Below, piece by piece: positions 5,379 through 12,180 of a DNA stretch of 13,950 nt. Source of the stretch: an uncultured Akkermansia sp. GTDB lineage: Bacteria; Verrucomicrobiota; Verrucomicrobiia; Verrucomicrobiales; Akkermansiaceae. Below the pieces are notes generated by a model. It was given only the letters and a program-made list of their open reading frames with translations. It had not been told where the DNA came from and did not search any database. The position numbers and the translations under genes were made by a program. The stretch lies in assembly GCA_900766865.1 (NCBI GenBank), contig CAAFXA010000217.1, forward strand, positions 1 to 13,950. Direction: 5' to 3'. Every line of letters starts with the position of its first letter. The stretch's first letter is position 1.

Positions 5379-6578
5379 GTGGCAGAGTTCCTCATATCAC
5401 TGCCGGCTCTGGAGCGCAATGCCCGTATTCTGGATGGCATTGCGCGCGAGAGCGGTGCCCGCATGCTTCTTGCTCTCAAGGCATTTTCCACAACCTCCTG
5501 TTTTTCCGCCATCCGGCCGTATGCTGCGGGGTGCTGCGCTTCCGGAGGGTATGAGGCACGGCTGGCTGCGCAGCACATGGGCGGCCACGTGGCTGTGTAT
5601 TCTCCCGCGTACCGACCATCTGAGCTGGAGGAGTTGTTGGGGTTTGCCCATCATATAGATTTCAACAGTATTCCCCAGTGGCAGCGTTTTCGGGCTCAGT
5701 GTCTGCGCCACCCCCGCGTGCAGAGCGGGGAGCTGCTGCTTGGTCTCCGCATCAACCCCTGCTATTCTACGGGACATACCGCGCTTTATGACCCCTGTGT
5801 TCCCGGTTCGCGTCTGGGGATTCCGGCAGACCAGCTTGCCGGGGCAGATCTCACCGGTATATCCGGCCTGCATTTCCACACACTCTGCGAACAGGGGGCA
5901 CAGGAGCTTATCGATACCTTCAGGGCCTTCGAAAAGGATTTTGGCGCGTTACTGGCCAGCCCGCAGATACGTTACCTCAATATGGGGGGGGGGCACTGGA
6001 TAACCAAGCCGGATTATGACCGCTCTGCCCTCATCTCTCTGGTACAGGAGGTGCGCAGGGATTATAGCGTGGAGGTGTATCTGGAGCCCGGTGAAGCCTG
6101 GTGTGTGCACACGGGCGTGCTGCGCGCGCGCGTGTTGGATGTTTTCGAGTCTCTCGGGTTCCGACACGCAATTCTGGATGTGAGTGCCAGCGCCCACATG
6201 CCGGATGTACTGGAGATGCCGTACCGGCCCGATGTGTACGCCGTGCGTCCTGCCTCGGAGCTGGCTGGCGGCACTCCGGCTGTGCAATTGCCCTCGGAGA
6301 GTTATGCCCCGGCTGCAGCCCCCGGGGAACTTCCTTATACCTATCGTCTGGGGGCTCCCACCTGCCTGGCCGGGGATGTTATCGGTGACTATTCCTTTGC
6401 GGCACCTCTGCAGCCGGATGATGAGATTCTGCTCGACGATATGACCCACTACACCATCGTCAAGACAACTCACTTTAATGGCGTACCTCACCCAGCCGTG
6501 AATCTCCTGCATGCGGATGGCCATATTTCCACGGCTAGTAAGCTGGATTATTCCGACTTTGAGCATCGATTGGGCTGA
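5379..6578 (+). CDS. nspC: Carboxynorspermidine/carboxyspermidine decarboxylase (NspC)
   Basis: This 399-residue protein is a fold-type III PLP enzyme of the ornithine/diaminopimelate decarboxylase superfamily, NspC branch. It decarboxylates carboxy(nor)spermidine to (nor)spermidine, the last step of the aspartate-semialdehyde route to these polyamines. Visible features are the PLP Lys34 in LALKAFSTTS, GLHFHTLCE near 163-171, the phosphate-binding glycine loop LNMGGGHW (200-207), YLEPGEA (234-240), the catalytic cysteine in GAPTCLAGD (Cys329, Asp333), and Tyr358 in DMTHYTIVKTTHFNG. The start is GTG at 5379, 11 bases after the TPR lipoprotein stop, with a weak GAGAAA before it. The usual partner, carboxyspermidine dehydrogenase, is not in this window. 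A run of ten G encodes the glycine loop and is a possible slippage site. Confidence 0.94.
   Translation: MAEFLISLPALERNARILDGIARESGARMLLALKAFSTTSCFSAIRPYAAGCCASGGYEARLAAQHMGGHVAVYSPAYRPSELEELLGFAHHIDFNSIPQWQRFRAQCLRHPRVQSGELLLGLRINPCYSTGHTALYDPCVPGSRLGIPADQLAGADLTGISGLHFHTLCEQGAQELIDTFRAFEKDFGALLASPQIRYLNMGGGHWITKPDYDRSALISLVQEVRRDYSVEVYLEPGEAWCVHTGVLRARVLDVFESLGFRHAILDVSASAHMPDVLEMPYRPDVYAVRPASELAGGTPAVQLPSESYAPAAAPGELPYTYRLGAPTCLAGDVIGDYSFAAPLQPDDEILLDDMTHYTIVKTTHFNGVPHPAVNLLHADGHISTASKLDYSDFEHRLG
5984..5993 (+). repeat. ten-G homopolymer inside nspC
   Basis: Ten consecutive G form the end of an ATG codon and three GGG glycine codons in the conserved PLP-phosphate loop. Gain of one G would bring a TGA at 6017-6019 into frame. 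Loss of one G would bring a TAA at 6001-6003 into frame. Either change truncates the enzyme at about half length and removes the catalytic cysteine. Confidence 0.95.
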
Positions 6579-6625
6579 AAAATTGGACTTTTTGCAGAAA
6601 AATGTAAAAAAAACAAAAATTGTTG

Positions 6626-6653
6626 TTGACATTCGCGCGGTCTCTGCTATACT
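6626..6653 (+). promoter_or_regulatory. strong promoter of the tRNA-Arg gene
   Basis: A perfect -35 TTGACA (6626-6631) and a -10 TATACT (6648-6653, five of six) are separated by 16 bases, with a TGC extended -10 element just before. Transcription should start near 6660, about 30 bases before the mature tRNA. The A/T-rich stretch at 6579-6625 could act as an UP element. This is the best promoter in the window. Confidence 0.88.
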
Positions 6654-6691
6654 ATGCGCACCGCAACAGCGGTAACAAACCAAAAGGCAAA

Positions 6692-6765
6692 GCGCCCGTA
6701 GCTCAATTGGATAGAGCATCTGACTACGGATCAGAAGGTTTGGGGTTCGAATCCCTGCGGGCGTG
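6692..6765 (+). tRNA. tRNA-Arg (anticodon ACG)
   Basis: The cloverleaf is complete in 74 bases. The acceptor stem is GCGCCCG (6692-6698) with CGGGCGT (6758-6764, one G-U pair), and the discriminator is G6765. The D stem is GCTC/GAGC. The anticodon stem TCTGA/TCAGA encloses the loop CTACGGA, with anticodon ACG at 6726-6728. The T stem TGGGG/CCCTG encloses TTCGAAT. Position 34 A would be edited to inosine to read CGU, CGC and CGA. The 3' CCA is not encoded and must be added by tRNA nucleotidyltransferase. Confidence 0.97.
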
Positions 6766-6795
6766 TTTCCTTATACCAGAGGCCTTCGGGCTCAG

Positions 6796-6832
6796 AAAAT
6801 GCCGGTCGTGTTCAACGGAACCGGCTTTTTTT
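6796..6832 (+). terminator. terminator after tRNA-Arg
   Basis: GCCGGT (6801-6806) pairs with ACCGGC (6820-6825), with additional inner pairing (CGT/ACG). Seven T follow at 6826-6832, matched partly by four A before the stem. It separates the tRNA transcript from tmRNA, at least in part. Confidence 0.75.
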
Positions 6833-6838
6833 GACTCT

Positions 6839-6865
6839 TATACTTCGGGTGTGAGGATTCTCACA
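6839..6865 (+). promoter_or_regulatory. possible tmRNA promoter and dyad
   Basis: TATACT at 6839-6844 could be a -10 element, though no good -35 precedes it at the right spacing. Just after it, TGTGAG (6850-6855) and CTCACA (6860-6865) form a perfect 6-base-pair dyad around GATT, 12 bases before the mature tmRNA 5' end. The dyad could be a leader hairpin involved in 5' processing, or an operator. Confidence 0.35.
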
Positions 6866-6877
6866 AACAATCAGCAT

Positions 6878-7235
6878 GGGGGCGTCCCGGTTTCGACTGA
6901 ACATTCGAGGCGCCGGCTGCATGTGGAGGTTGATCGGCTGGCCTCCTTAAAAGCCGCTCAAACAATCAAATGCCTATTCCAAGAACGAATACGCAATGGC
7001 TGCGTAACATACGCGCCCGATTCAACGCCTGACGCCTACTAAGGCCGCGAATCCTAGCTCAGTAGGCAGGTGCCGTGCGGGGGAACCGCGTACGGCATGA
7101 CATCCACAGGTTCCTGGCTATGATGGAAGGCCGACGCAGAGCGGACCACCGGCGAGAGCAGCTAATCTGCGTCTGAACATGGAGATGCTTGCGTCAACAG
7201 TGTCCAGGACAGGGGTTCGACTCCCCTCGCCTCCA
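6878..7235 (+). ncRNA. ssrA: transfer-messenger RNA (tmRNA, SsrA)
   Basis: tmRNA rescues ribosomes stalled on broken mRNAs together with SmpB, and tags the nascent chain for proteolysis. The tRNA-like ends pair: GGGGGCG at 6878-6884 with CGCCTCC at 7228-7234, discriminator A7235. The 5' part has the diagnostic GGTTTCGAC, and the 3' part has a T arm AGGGG-TTCGACT-CCCCT. As in the neighbouring tRNA, CCA is not encoded. The internal reading frame at 6972-7007 ends in a YAMAA degradation tag. It is one-piece, about 358 bases, with the normal arrangement (not permuted). It lies downstream of tRNA-Arg and is closed by its own terminator. Confidence 0.96.
6972..7007 (+). other. tmRNA-encoded proteolysis tag
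   Basis: The frame ending in the TAA at 7005-7007 reads AYSKNEYAMAA if translation resumes at the GCC at 6972, which has an A at position -4 as is common at resume codons. The hydrophobic end AMAA is close to the usual ALAA recognised by ClpXP-type proteases. The resume codon is inferred; the end of the tag is certain from the sequence. Confidence 0.75.
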
Positions 7236-7252
7236 GACTTGAAATATAACGG

Positions 7253-7288
7253 AATGCTGCATAAAGTATTGACTTTATGCAGCATTTT
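7253..7288 (+). terminator. terminator after tmRNA
   Basis: A perfect 14-base-pair stem (AATGCTGCATAAAG at 7253-7266, complement at 7273-7286) with a 6-base loop ends in a short T-run (7285-7288). It lies 17 bases after the mature tmRNA 3' end. The stem also lies about 60 bases beyond the stop of the convergent minus-strand gene but has no T-run on that strand. Confidence 0.88.
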
Positions 7289-7347
7289 GTTGGGTCAACT
7301 CCAAAAAGTGTGGGAAGGCTGTTTCGTTGATGAAGCCCGAGGTGAGC

Positions 7348-9003
7348 TTATTTGAAATAATAAACATTTTGCCAATTACTATCGTAGGTATAATAATCCA
7401 GCAACTGCTTTACCCTGTCGACCTCCTGCGTTTTATCATAAAGTTCGAATCCCTTGTATATCAGGTATCCGGCACCGACTGCGCCCAATGTGACAATACC
7501 ACCGAGTGCGGCAGCACCAAGCGCCATTCCCCCGCCACCGGCTGCAACAGCGCCACCACCGAATGCAGCCAGAGATGCGTTGGTCGCAGCGGCACCACTC
7601 AAGGTAGCAATAGCCGTTCCCGTTGAGGCTGTACCATATGCCGCCATGAGCGATAAAGCTGCACTGCCGGTCAGCGCCCCACCCAGCGAAGCGCCGCTCG
7701 CCATCAGGGCATTGCGGTTAGCCTCCTGCATGGTTCCGTTTCCCAGAGCCACGCGCACATAACCGGCAGACGCATCGACCAGGGCAAATGCCGCACCGCC
7801 ACGCAGCAGTGTACGCCCCAGCGCGGTGGGAGCCACGGAGCTCATCGCACTGCGGGCGGCAGCATACCGCATGGCGAGTTGTTCTGCCCCCAGGGCGGCA
7901 GCACCGCCCAATGTGGCAATACCGGCACTCTCCAGAGTGTGGCCTGCATGAATGGTACCGGTCGTGCCCAGCTGCAGCGTCATATCCAGCAAGGCAGCGG
8001 CCCCGCCCATCAATGCAGCATTGCGAGCCAGATAAGACCCCATGGAAAAGGGCTCGGCCAGCTCACCCGCAGCGGCATGACGACACAGTCTGTTGCTGAA
8101 ATCGCGCGCTTCACCCTCGGCAAACCCGCACTTACGCATCAGCGTGCGGGCTATATCATCGCGCACTTCTGCCGTTATCTGCCCTTTCGTATCCCAGGCA
8201 TTTTTCAGAACAAACTCCTCCGTTTTCGGCAGCGTGCGTACCCCCACGGCGGATTGAAGATTATCGGCCCGCCGAACCGTCACAAACAAATCGCTGCCAT
8301 CGGGTTGAATATGAAAAATGCGGGTGCTATAGGAGATGGTGCCTTGTCCGGCGGCCTGCAGATACTCGCCATACAGCCCGGCCTGCTTTCTGGCGGCGGC
8401 CAGACTCTCAGCAGTGCCATCATATTTCCAAGCCTCCTTAGCATGATGCCGCCAGAAGCACCCCGAGCTTCCATCCGGAAGCTGCACCTTGCAAACATGC
8501 CTGGCACTCAATGGGCATGGACTCACCATTGCAGACTCCGCCAGGGCGGCATCTGCATAACGGCTTCCCAGAGCAAGCAGACGCCGGGTGGTCCATCTGG
8601 AGCCCATCTGCACACCATCTGCAGTCATTCCCAGCAGAGAGGAACTGAACTTTGATTCGGCGACCATCAGGGCTACCGGTCTGCCCGTCTTGTCGGTTTT
8701 TATAAAGACATGATCAAGCCCCTGTGGTCCGGAGCGGGGAGTAAGAGACTGCCACCGGCTACGCCCGAGCACGGAATCCAGATATACCCGTTCAGCAAGG
8801 CTTTCACCCAGGCCACCTTTCACCGCCAGCGGATTCAGCACAGCATGAGCAAATGCTTCGTCAGCCCTGACACTCGCCACCCCCAGGCCCACACTGAGCG
8901 GAGCCGCCAGCTCCGGAGTCGCAGGTTTATCTGCCAGAGCAAGCGGGCACAACGATCCCAGCACAACCGCGCCGGCCACTCCTGTTTGCCGCAGTTTCAT
9001 CAT
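7348..9003 (-). CDS. Exported protein with PD-(D/E)XK nuclease-like domain and Gly/Ala-rich hydrophobic C-terminal half
   Basis: I do not know a named family for the whole 551-residue product. Residues 1-24 are a signal peptide (MMKLRQ, hydrophobic core, ALA before DKP). Residues about 65-145 show a restriction-endonuclease-like pattern: a helix with Glu67/Glu71 (GLGESLAERVYLDSVLG), GPQGLDHVFIK with Asp97, a strand ending AESK with Glu116 and Lys118, then DGVQMGSRWTTRRL with Gln132 and Trp137. This order (Asp, Glu-x-Lys, Gln-x4-Trp) is typical of PD-(D/E)XK nucleases, including bacterial toxin domains. Residues 160-310 are mixed, with five Cys. Residues about 325-516 are almost entirely Ala, Gly, Ser, Thr and Leu with glycine-zipper-like spacing and likely several membrane helices, followed by a charged, Tyr-rich tail. 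Its start overlaps the upstream gene's stop (TGATG), implying coupled translation. Nuclease activity and target are inference. Confidence 0.85.
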   Translation of the reverse strand: MMKLRQTGVAGAVVLGSLCPLALADKPATPELAAPLSVGLGVASVRADEAFAHAVLNPLAVKGGLGESLAERVYLDSVLGRSRWQSLTPRSGPQGLDHVFIKTDKTGRPVALMVAESKFSSSLLGMTADGVQMGSRWTTRRLLALGSRYADAALAESAMVSPCPLSARHVCKVQLPDGSSGCFWRHHAKEAWKYDGTAESLAAARKQAGLYGEYLQAAGQGTISYSTRIFHIQPDGSDLFVTVRRADNLQSAVGVRTLPKTEEFVLKNAWDTKGQITAEVRDDIARTLMRKCGFAEGEARDFSNRLCRHAAAGELAEPFSMGSYLARNAALMGGAAALLDMTLQLGTTGTIHAGHTLESAGIATLGGAAALGAEQLAMRYAAARSAMSSVAPTALGRTLLRGGAAFALVDASAGYVRVALGNGTMQEANRNALMASGASLGGALTGSAALSLMAAYGTASTGTAIATLSGAAATNASLAAFGGGAVAAGGGGMALGAAALGGIVTLGAVGAGYLIYKGFELYDKTQEVDRVKQLLDYYTYDSNWQNVYYFK

Positions 9004-10511
9004 CAGAAATTAGTCAGTTTCCTTTTATCAGTTATTGCAATGTCCTTCTGAAGCTCAGCGCTGATGTCTTTCACGCGGTTCAGTACTCCATTCAGAATAG
9101 AGTGGTACATATCTGCACTTTCCGGGCGCAGCAAGGCCACATCGATAGCTTTGATGCCTTGAGATAGAACTTTCTTAGCATCATCCTCCGTCATGTATTT
9201 AATATTCTGGCTCTGGTCCTGCGTTGTTTTGCATATCCCCGTTGCCCAGACCTGATAGCGCCTGACTCGCTCCTTATTCTTCTCTGCCAGCTGCTGATTC
9301 AGCGTTGCAATCTTACCTTTATAATCGGCGATTTCCTGCGCATCGGAAAGATAGGGCAAAAGCAGACTGAGCTTCCCGATTCTGGCCGTCAGCGACTTGA
9401 TTTCCTGGGTGCACTGACCATCTGCCCCCTGGATGATTGCATTTGCCGCATCCTCTGCCGCCAGCAGGGGCAGGTATTCCCGGTAAACGGCATCTGTCAT
9501 CGCGCTCATATCCGCATTCTCGTGAATAGCATTCATCAGGTTTCTGACAGGCACGCTCTTGGCGTGTAGCAGATTCTTTTCCGCTGCCATCAATCGCCCG
9601 GACAATTCCATGAGCTTAGCGTTCAGCGGCTTGGAAAACTCAGTCGGCAAGCCAAATCGGTCCATGGAACACAACACCACAAAACCGGAACTTGCCGTCT
9701 GCAACTGTGCATTCCTGATAGCCAGTTCTTCAGTCGGTAGCACCGCATCAGTCCCGGTCATATGAGACAACTCATTCAGCAGCTTTTCCAACTGACTGAA
9801 TCGTTCATAACAAGTCAATATCGTGGAGGTTGTCGTCAAATCTCCCTCCAGTCCGGCGGCATCAGCCTGCTGCAACAGCGCCATACGATTGCGGCACAGG
9901 TGAATAACCTCTGCCGGCTTATTCGCTGCAGCACAAAGCTCCTGCCAGTTCTTCTCCAACAACTCGGCAGGCGGCACCGGCTGCGGCATCGGTGTCGCCA
10001 GAGCTTCGTTGATACTTGCTCTCAGCTCGGCTGTTTTCTGTGCCAGTTCAGGCATCTTATCAGCATGAACCCTGTACATGCCCATGTCCATGATATTCAG
10101 AACCTGCTCCTGCTCTGCGGCTGATTTCAGCTTTGCCCCCAGCTCTGCCAGCTTGGTGTAATACCTGATTTCGGCAGGATTCGTTGTCACCGCATTCAAA
10201 CAGTAGCGCAGCGCCGCATTCACATCACCTGCCGTCTCACTTTCAAGAGCCTTGGCAAAAGCCAGCTCTGCATCGCAGCCCCGCGTATCAGTGGACAGGC
10301 TGGCTTTGAAATCTGCCACCAGCCTGGCGCGTTCGGCCTGCAAGGCGGCCTCAACTGCCTTTTTCAACTGCTCTTCGCTACATGAACAGGTGCTGACTGA
10401 CTTCTGTTTCTCCTGCGACGATGAAAACGCAGTGGCTCCCGCCCAACCAAGCAGCAAAGAAACGCATGCCACCACTCCCATCCGCACAGTTTTTTTGGAT
10501 TCCTGTCTCAT
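9003..10511 (-). CDS. Exported helical/TPR-like protein, partner of the nuclease-like gene, unknown function
   Basis: From the minus-strand ATG at 10511 the product is 502 residues. A longer version from 10535 would use TTG; the ATG has GGAAAGA five bases upstream, so I prefer it. Residues 1-29 are a signal peptide or membrane anchor (basic MRQESKKTVR, hydrophobic core, GATA before FSSS). A short Cys pair (TCSCSEEQ) is followed by coiled coil (about 46-70). One TPR-like helix pair lies near 80-130, with a GDVNAALRYCLNAVTTNP pattern. The rest is predominantly alpha-helical and charged, with scattered Cys and a second coiled-coil-prone region (IADYKGKIATLNQQLAEKNKERVRR). No catalytic motif is visible. 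It is the first gene of a two-gene operon; the second starts in its stop codon. A periplasmic scaffold or chaperone-like partner role is possible, but there is no direct evidence. Confidence 0.85.
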   Translation of the reverse strand: MRQESKKTVRMGVVACVSLLLGWAGATAFSSSQEKQKSVSTCSCSEEQLKKAVEAALQAERARLVADFKASLSTDTRGCDAELAFAKALESETAGDVNAALRYCLNAVTTNPAEIRYYTKLAELGAKLKSAAEQEQVLNIMDMGMYRVHADKMPELAQKTAELRASINEALATPMPQPVPPAELLEKNWQELCAAANKPAEVIHLCRNRMALLQQADAAGLEGDLTTTSTILTCYERFSQLEKLLNELSHMTGTDAVLPTEELAIRNAQLQTASSGFVVLCSMDRFGLPTEFSKPLNAKLMELSGRLMAAEKNLLHAKSVPVRNLMNAIHENADMSAMTDAVYREYLPLLAAEDAANAIIQGADGQCTQEIKSLTARIGKLSLLLPYLSDAQEIADYKGKIATLNQQLAEKNKERVRRYQVWATGICKTTQDQSQNIKYMTEDDAKKVLSQGIKAIDVALLRPESADMYHSILNGVLNRVKDISAELQKDIAITDKRKLTNF

Positions 10512-10813
10512 ATTTATCTTTCCATTGATTGCCAAGGCTTTACCGTTCCGTGTAAAACGGGGCAGTTCTGCATTGTGCCATTGCTAACATTTAGACACAC
10601 CATCGTCAGTATTGTTGAATACTTCCCCTCAAAAAAACACTAGTGAAAGCGTGTTCAGCAAAATCGAATAAACTGGTATCTTTCTTTCGACGCTTCTCCG
10701 AGTTTTTTGATTTATTGAGTAATTTGGGTATTGTTTTCAAGTTTGCATATAAATCCTATTGGCAAGCTATGCTATATATGGTACATCTGCGTTGCAACCA
10801 CACATAAAAGACG
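10512..10813. promoter_or_regulatory. divergent intergenic region, nuclease-like operon and metY
   Basis: No gene is visible in these 302 A/T-rich bases. A perfect dyad AGTATT-GTTG-AATACT lies at 10608-10623 on the operon side and could be an operator. On the metY side, candidate promoter parts are TTGCAT (10743-10748) with TATGCT (10768-10773), at a long 19-base spacing, or TTGGCA (10759-10764) with a poor -10 (TACATC, 10782-10787). I recognised no SAM riboswitch or T-box, though methionine genes often carry one. Confidence 0.35.
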
Positions 10814-12103
10814 ATGAAGGACGCACGGAGATTTGAGACATTACAATTACACGCGGGGCAGGAGCAGGCGGACCCGGCCACCGGGGCGCGAGCTGTGCCG
10901 ATATATGCAACATCGGCTTATGTTTTTGAGAGCTGTGAACAGGCGGCCGACCGGTTTGCCTTGAAGGATAGTGGCAACATCTACAGCCGACTGACCAACA
11001 GCACACAGGAGGTGCTGGAGAAACGAATGGCGGCTCTGGAAGGAGGATGTGGTGCACTGGCTCTGGCGTCCGGGGCCGCGGCCATTACCTATACGCTGCA
11101 GGCTCTGGCGCAGCATGGCGGGCATATCGTAGCGCAGAAGACTATCTATGGCGGTAGCTACAATCTTCTGGCGCATACTTTGCCGGCATTTGGTATTACC
11201 TGCAGTTTTGTGGATATACACAATGCAGAGGATATCGAGGCGGCCATACGCCCGGATACTCGGGCTATTTATGCTGAGAGCATGGGAAACCCGAATTGCG
11301 ATATACCTGACTTTGCGCTTTTGTCGCAAATAGCCCGCAGGCATGGGCTGCCGCTGGTGGTGGACAATACATTTGCCACGCCCTATCTGTTGCGACCGTT
11401 GGAGCTGGGAGCCGACATTGTGGTGCATTCTGCCACAAAGTTTCTCGGTGGTCATGGCACAACTCTGGGAGGTGTGGTGATTGATGGTGGCACATTTGAC
11501 TGGGCGGCAAGCGGCAAATACGCTGGCATATCGTCTCCCAATCCTGCATACCATGGCCTCAGTTTTACCGAGGCTGTGGGAAAGACGGCGTTCATTACAT
11601 ATCTGCGGGCCATTCTGCTGCGCGATATGGGGGCATGCATTTCGCCCTTTGCAGCCTTCCAGCTGCTGCAGGGTATTGAGACGCTCTCTCTGCGTATGGA
11701 GCGTCATTGGCAGAATGCGGCAGCCGTTGTGCGTTACCTTGCGGAGCAGCCGTTGGTGGAGGCCGTGCATCATCCCTCTCTGCCGCAGCATCCCAACCAT
11801 GCTCAATATCGCCGGTATTTTCCGCATGGTGGTGGCTCTATCTTCACTTTCGACATTAAAGGCGGACAGGAGGCGGCTTTCCGCTTCATCAATTCACTGC
11901 AGCTATTCTCCCTTCTTGCCAATGTGGCAGATATGAAGAGTCTGGTAATTCACCCTTCTTCGACGACGCATTCGCAAATGGCGCCTGAGGAGCAGGCGGC
12001 CTGTGGCATCACTCCGGGGACGATTCGTCTTTCCATCGGTACGGAACATATAGCCGATATTCTTGCCGATCTGGAACAGGCATTCGCCGGGGTGAAGGCT
12101 TGA
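10814..12103 (+). CDS. metY: O-acetyl-L-homoserine sulfhydrylase (O-acetylhomoserine aminocarboxypropyltransferase)
   Basis: MetY is a cytosolic PLP enzyme (Cys/Met metabolism family) that joins O-acetylhomoserine and sulfide to give homocysteine, allowing direct sulfur assimilation into methionine. At 429 residues it has the MetY length rather than the shorter MetB/MetC length. The opening FETLQLHAGQEQADPATGARAVPIYATSAYVF is characteristic. Other features are NIYSRLTNST (Tyr57 and Arg59, which reach the neighbouring subunit's PLP phosphate), ASGAAA, NPNCDIPD, VVDNTFATPY with Asp184, SATKFLGGHG with PLP Lys209, and the C-terminal HPSSTTHSQ and TIRLSIGTEH motifs (substrate carboxylate-binding Arg). 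The ATG at 10814 has only a weak AAAAG before it. The gene stands alone, with a bidirectional terminator after it. An alternative O-succinylhomoserine substrate cannot be excluded. Confidence 0.95.
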   Translation: MKDARRFETLQLHAGQEQADPATGARAVPIYATSAYVFESCEQAADRFALKDSGNIYSRLTNSTQEVLEKRMAALEGGCGALALASGAAAITYTLQALAQHGGHIVAQKTIYGGSYNLLAHTLPAFGITCSFVDIHNAEDIEAAIRPDTRAIYAESMGNPNCDIPDFALLSQIARRHGLPLVVDNTFATPYLLRPLELGADIVVHSATKFLGGHGTTLGGVVIDGGTFDWAASGKYAGISSPNPAYHGLSFTEAVGKTAFITYLRAILLRDMGACISPFAAFQLLQGIETLSLRMERHWQNAAAVVRYLAEQPLVEAVHHPSLPQHPNHAQYRRYFPHGGGSIFTFDIKGGQEAAFRFINSLQLFSLLANVADMKSLVIHPSSTTHSQMAPEEQAACGITPGTIRLSIGTEHIADILADLEQAFAGVKA

Positions 12104-12123
12104 GTTTGCTGCTCGGTGAATCG

Positions 12124-12160
12124 AAAAAAAAAGGCGCGTCCGGGAATGGACGCGCCTTTT
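12124..12160 (+). terminator. bidirectional terminator between metY and yidC
   Basis: The GC-rich stem GGCGCGTCC (12133-12141) pairs with GGACGCGCC (12148-12156) around a 6-base loop. Four T follow on the plus strand and nine A precede it, giving a T9 tract on the minus strand. It serves both convergent genes and lies 20 bases from each stop. Confidence 0.92.
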
Positions 12161-12180
12161 GAATTTCTGTAAAGTTCTAT

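Noticed and set aside
6122..6133. Alternating GC run in nspC as a Z-DNA element
   Set aside because: Short and explained by Leu-Arg-Ala-Arg codons in a GC-rich gene.
6620..7042. 140-codon open frame across tRNA-Arg and tmRNA
   Set aside because: The frame is a translation of stable RNA genes; the APVAQLDRASD-type peptide is a familiar false protein made by reading a tRNA.
7879..8655. 258-codon plus-strand frame inside the nuclease-like gene
   Set aside because: Shadow of the minus-strand gene, which has a signal peptide, a domain pattern and coupled translation with its neighbour.
7205..10813. Integrated element at the tmRNA 3' end carrying the two-gene operon
   Set aside because: tmRNA 3' ends are common integration sites, but I found no repeat of the tmRNA 3' end downstream, no integrase and no clear base-composition break.
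10536..10813. SAM riboswitch or T-box before metY
   Set aside because: No conserved core of any such element was recognised in this A/T-rich stretch.
10847..11827. 326-codon open frame antisense to metY
   Set aside because: metY is unambiguous on the plus strand and the antisense product is Arg/His-rich without domains.
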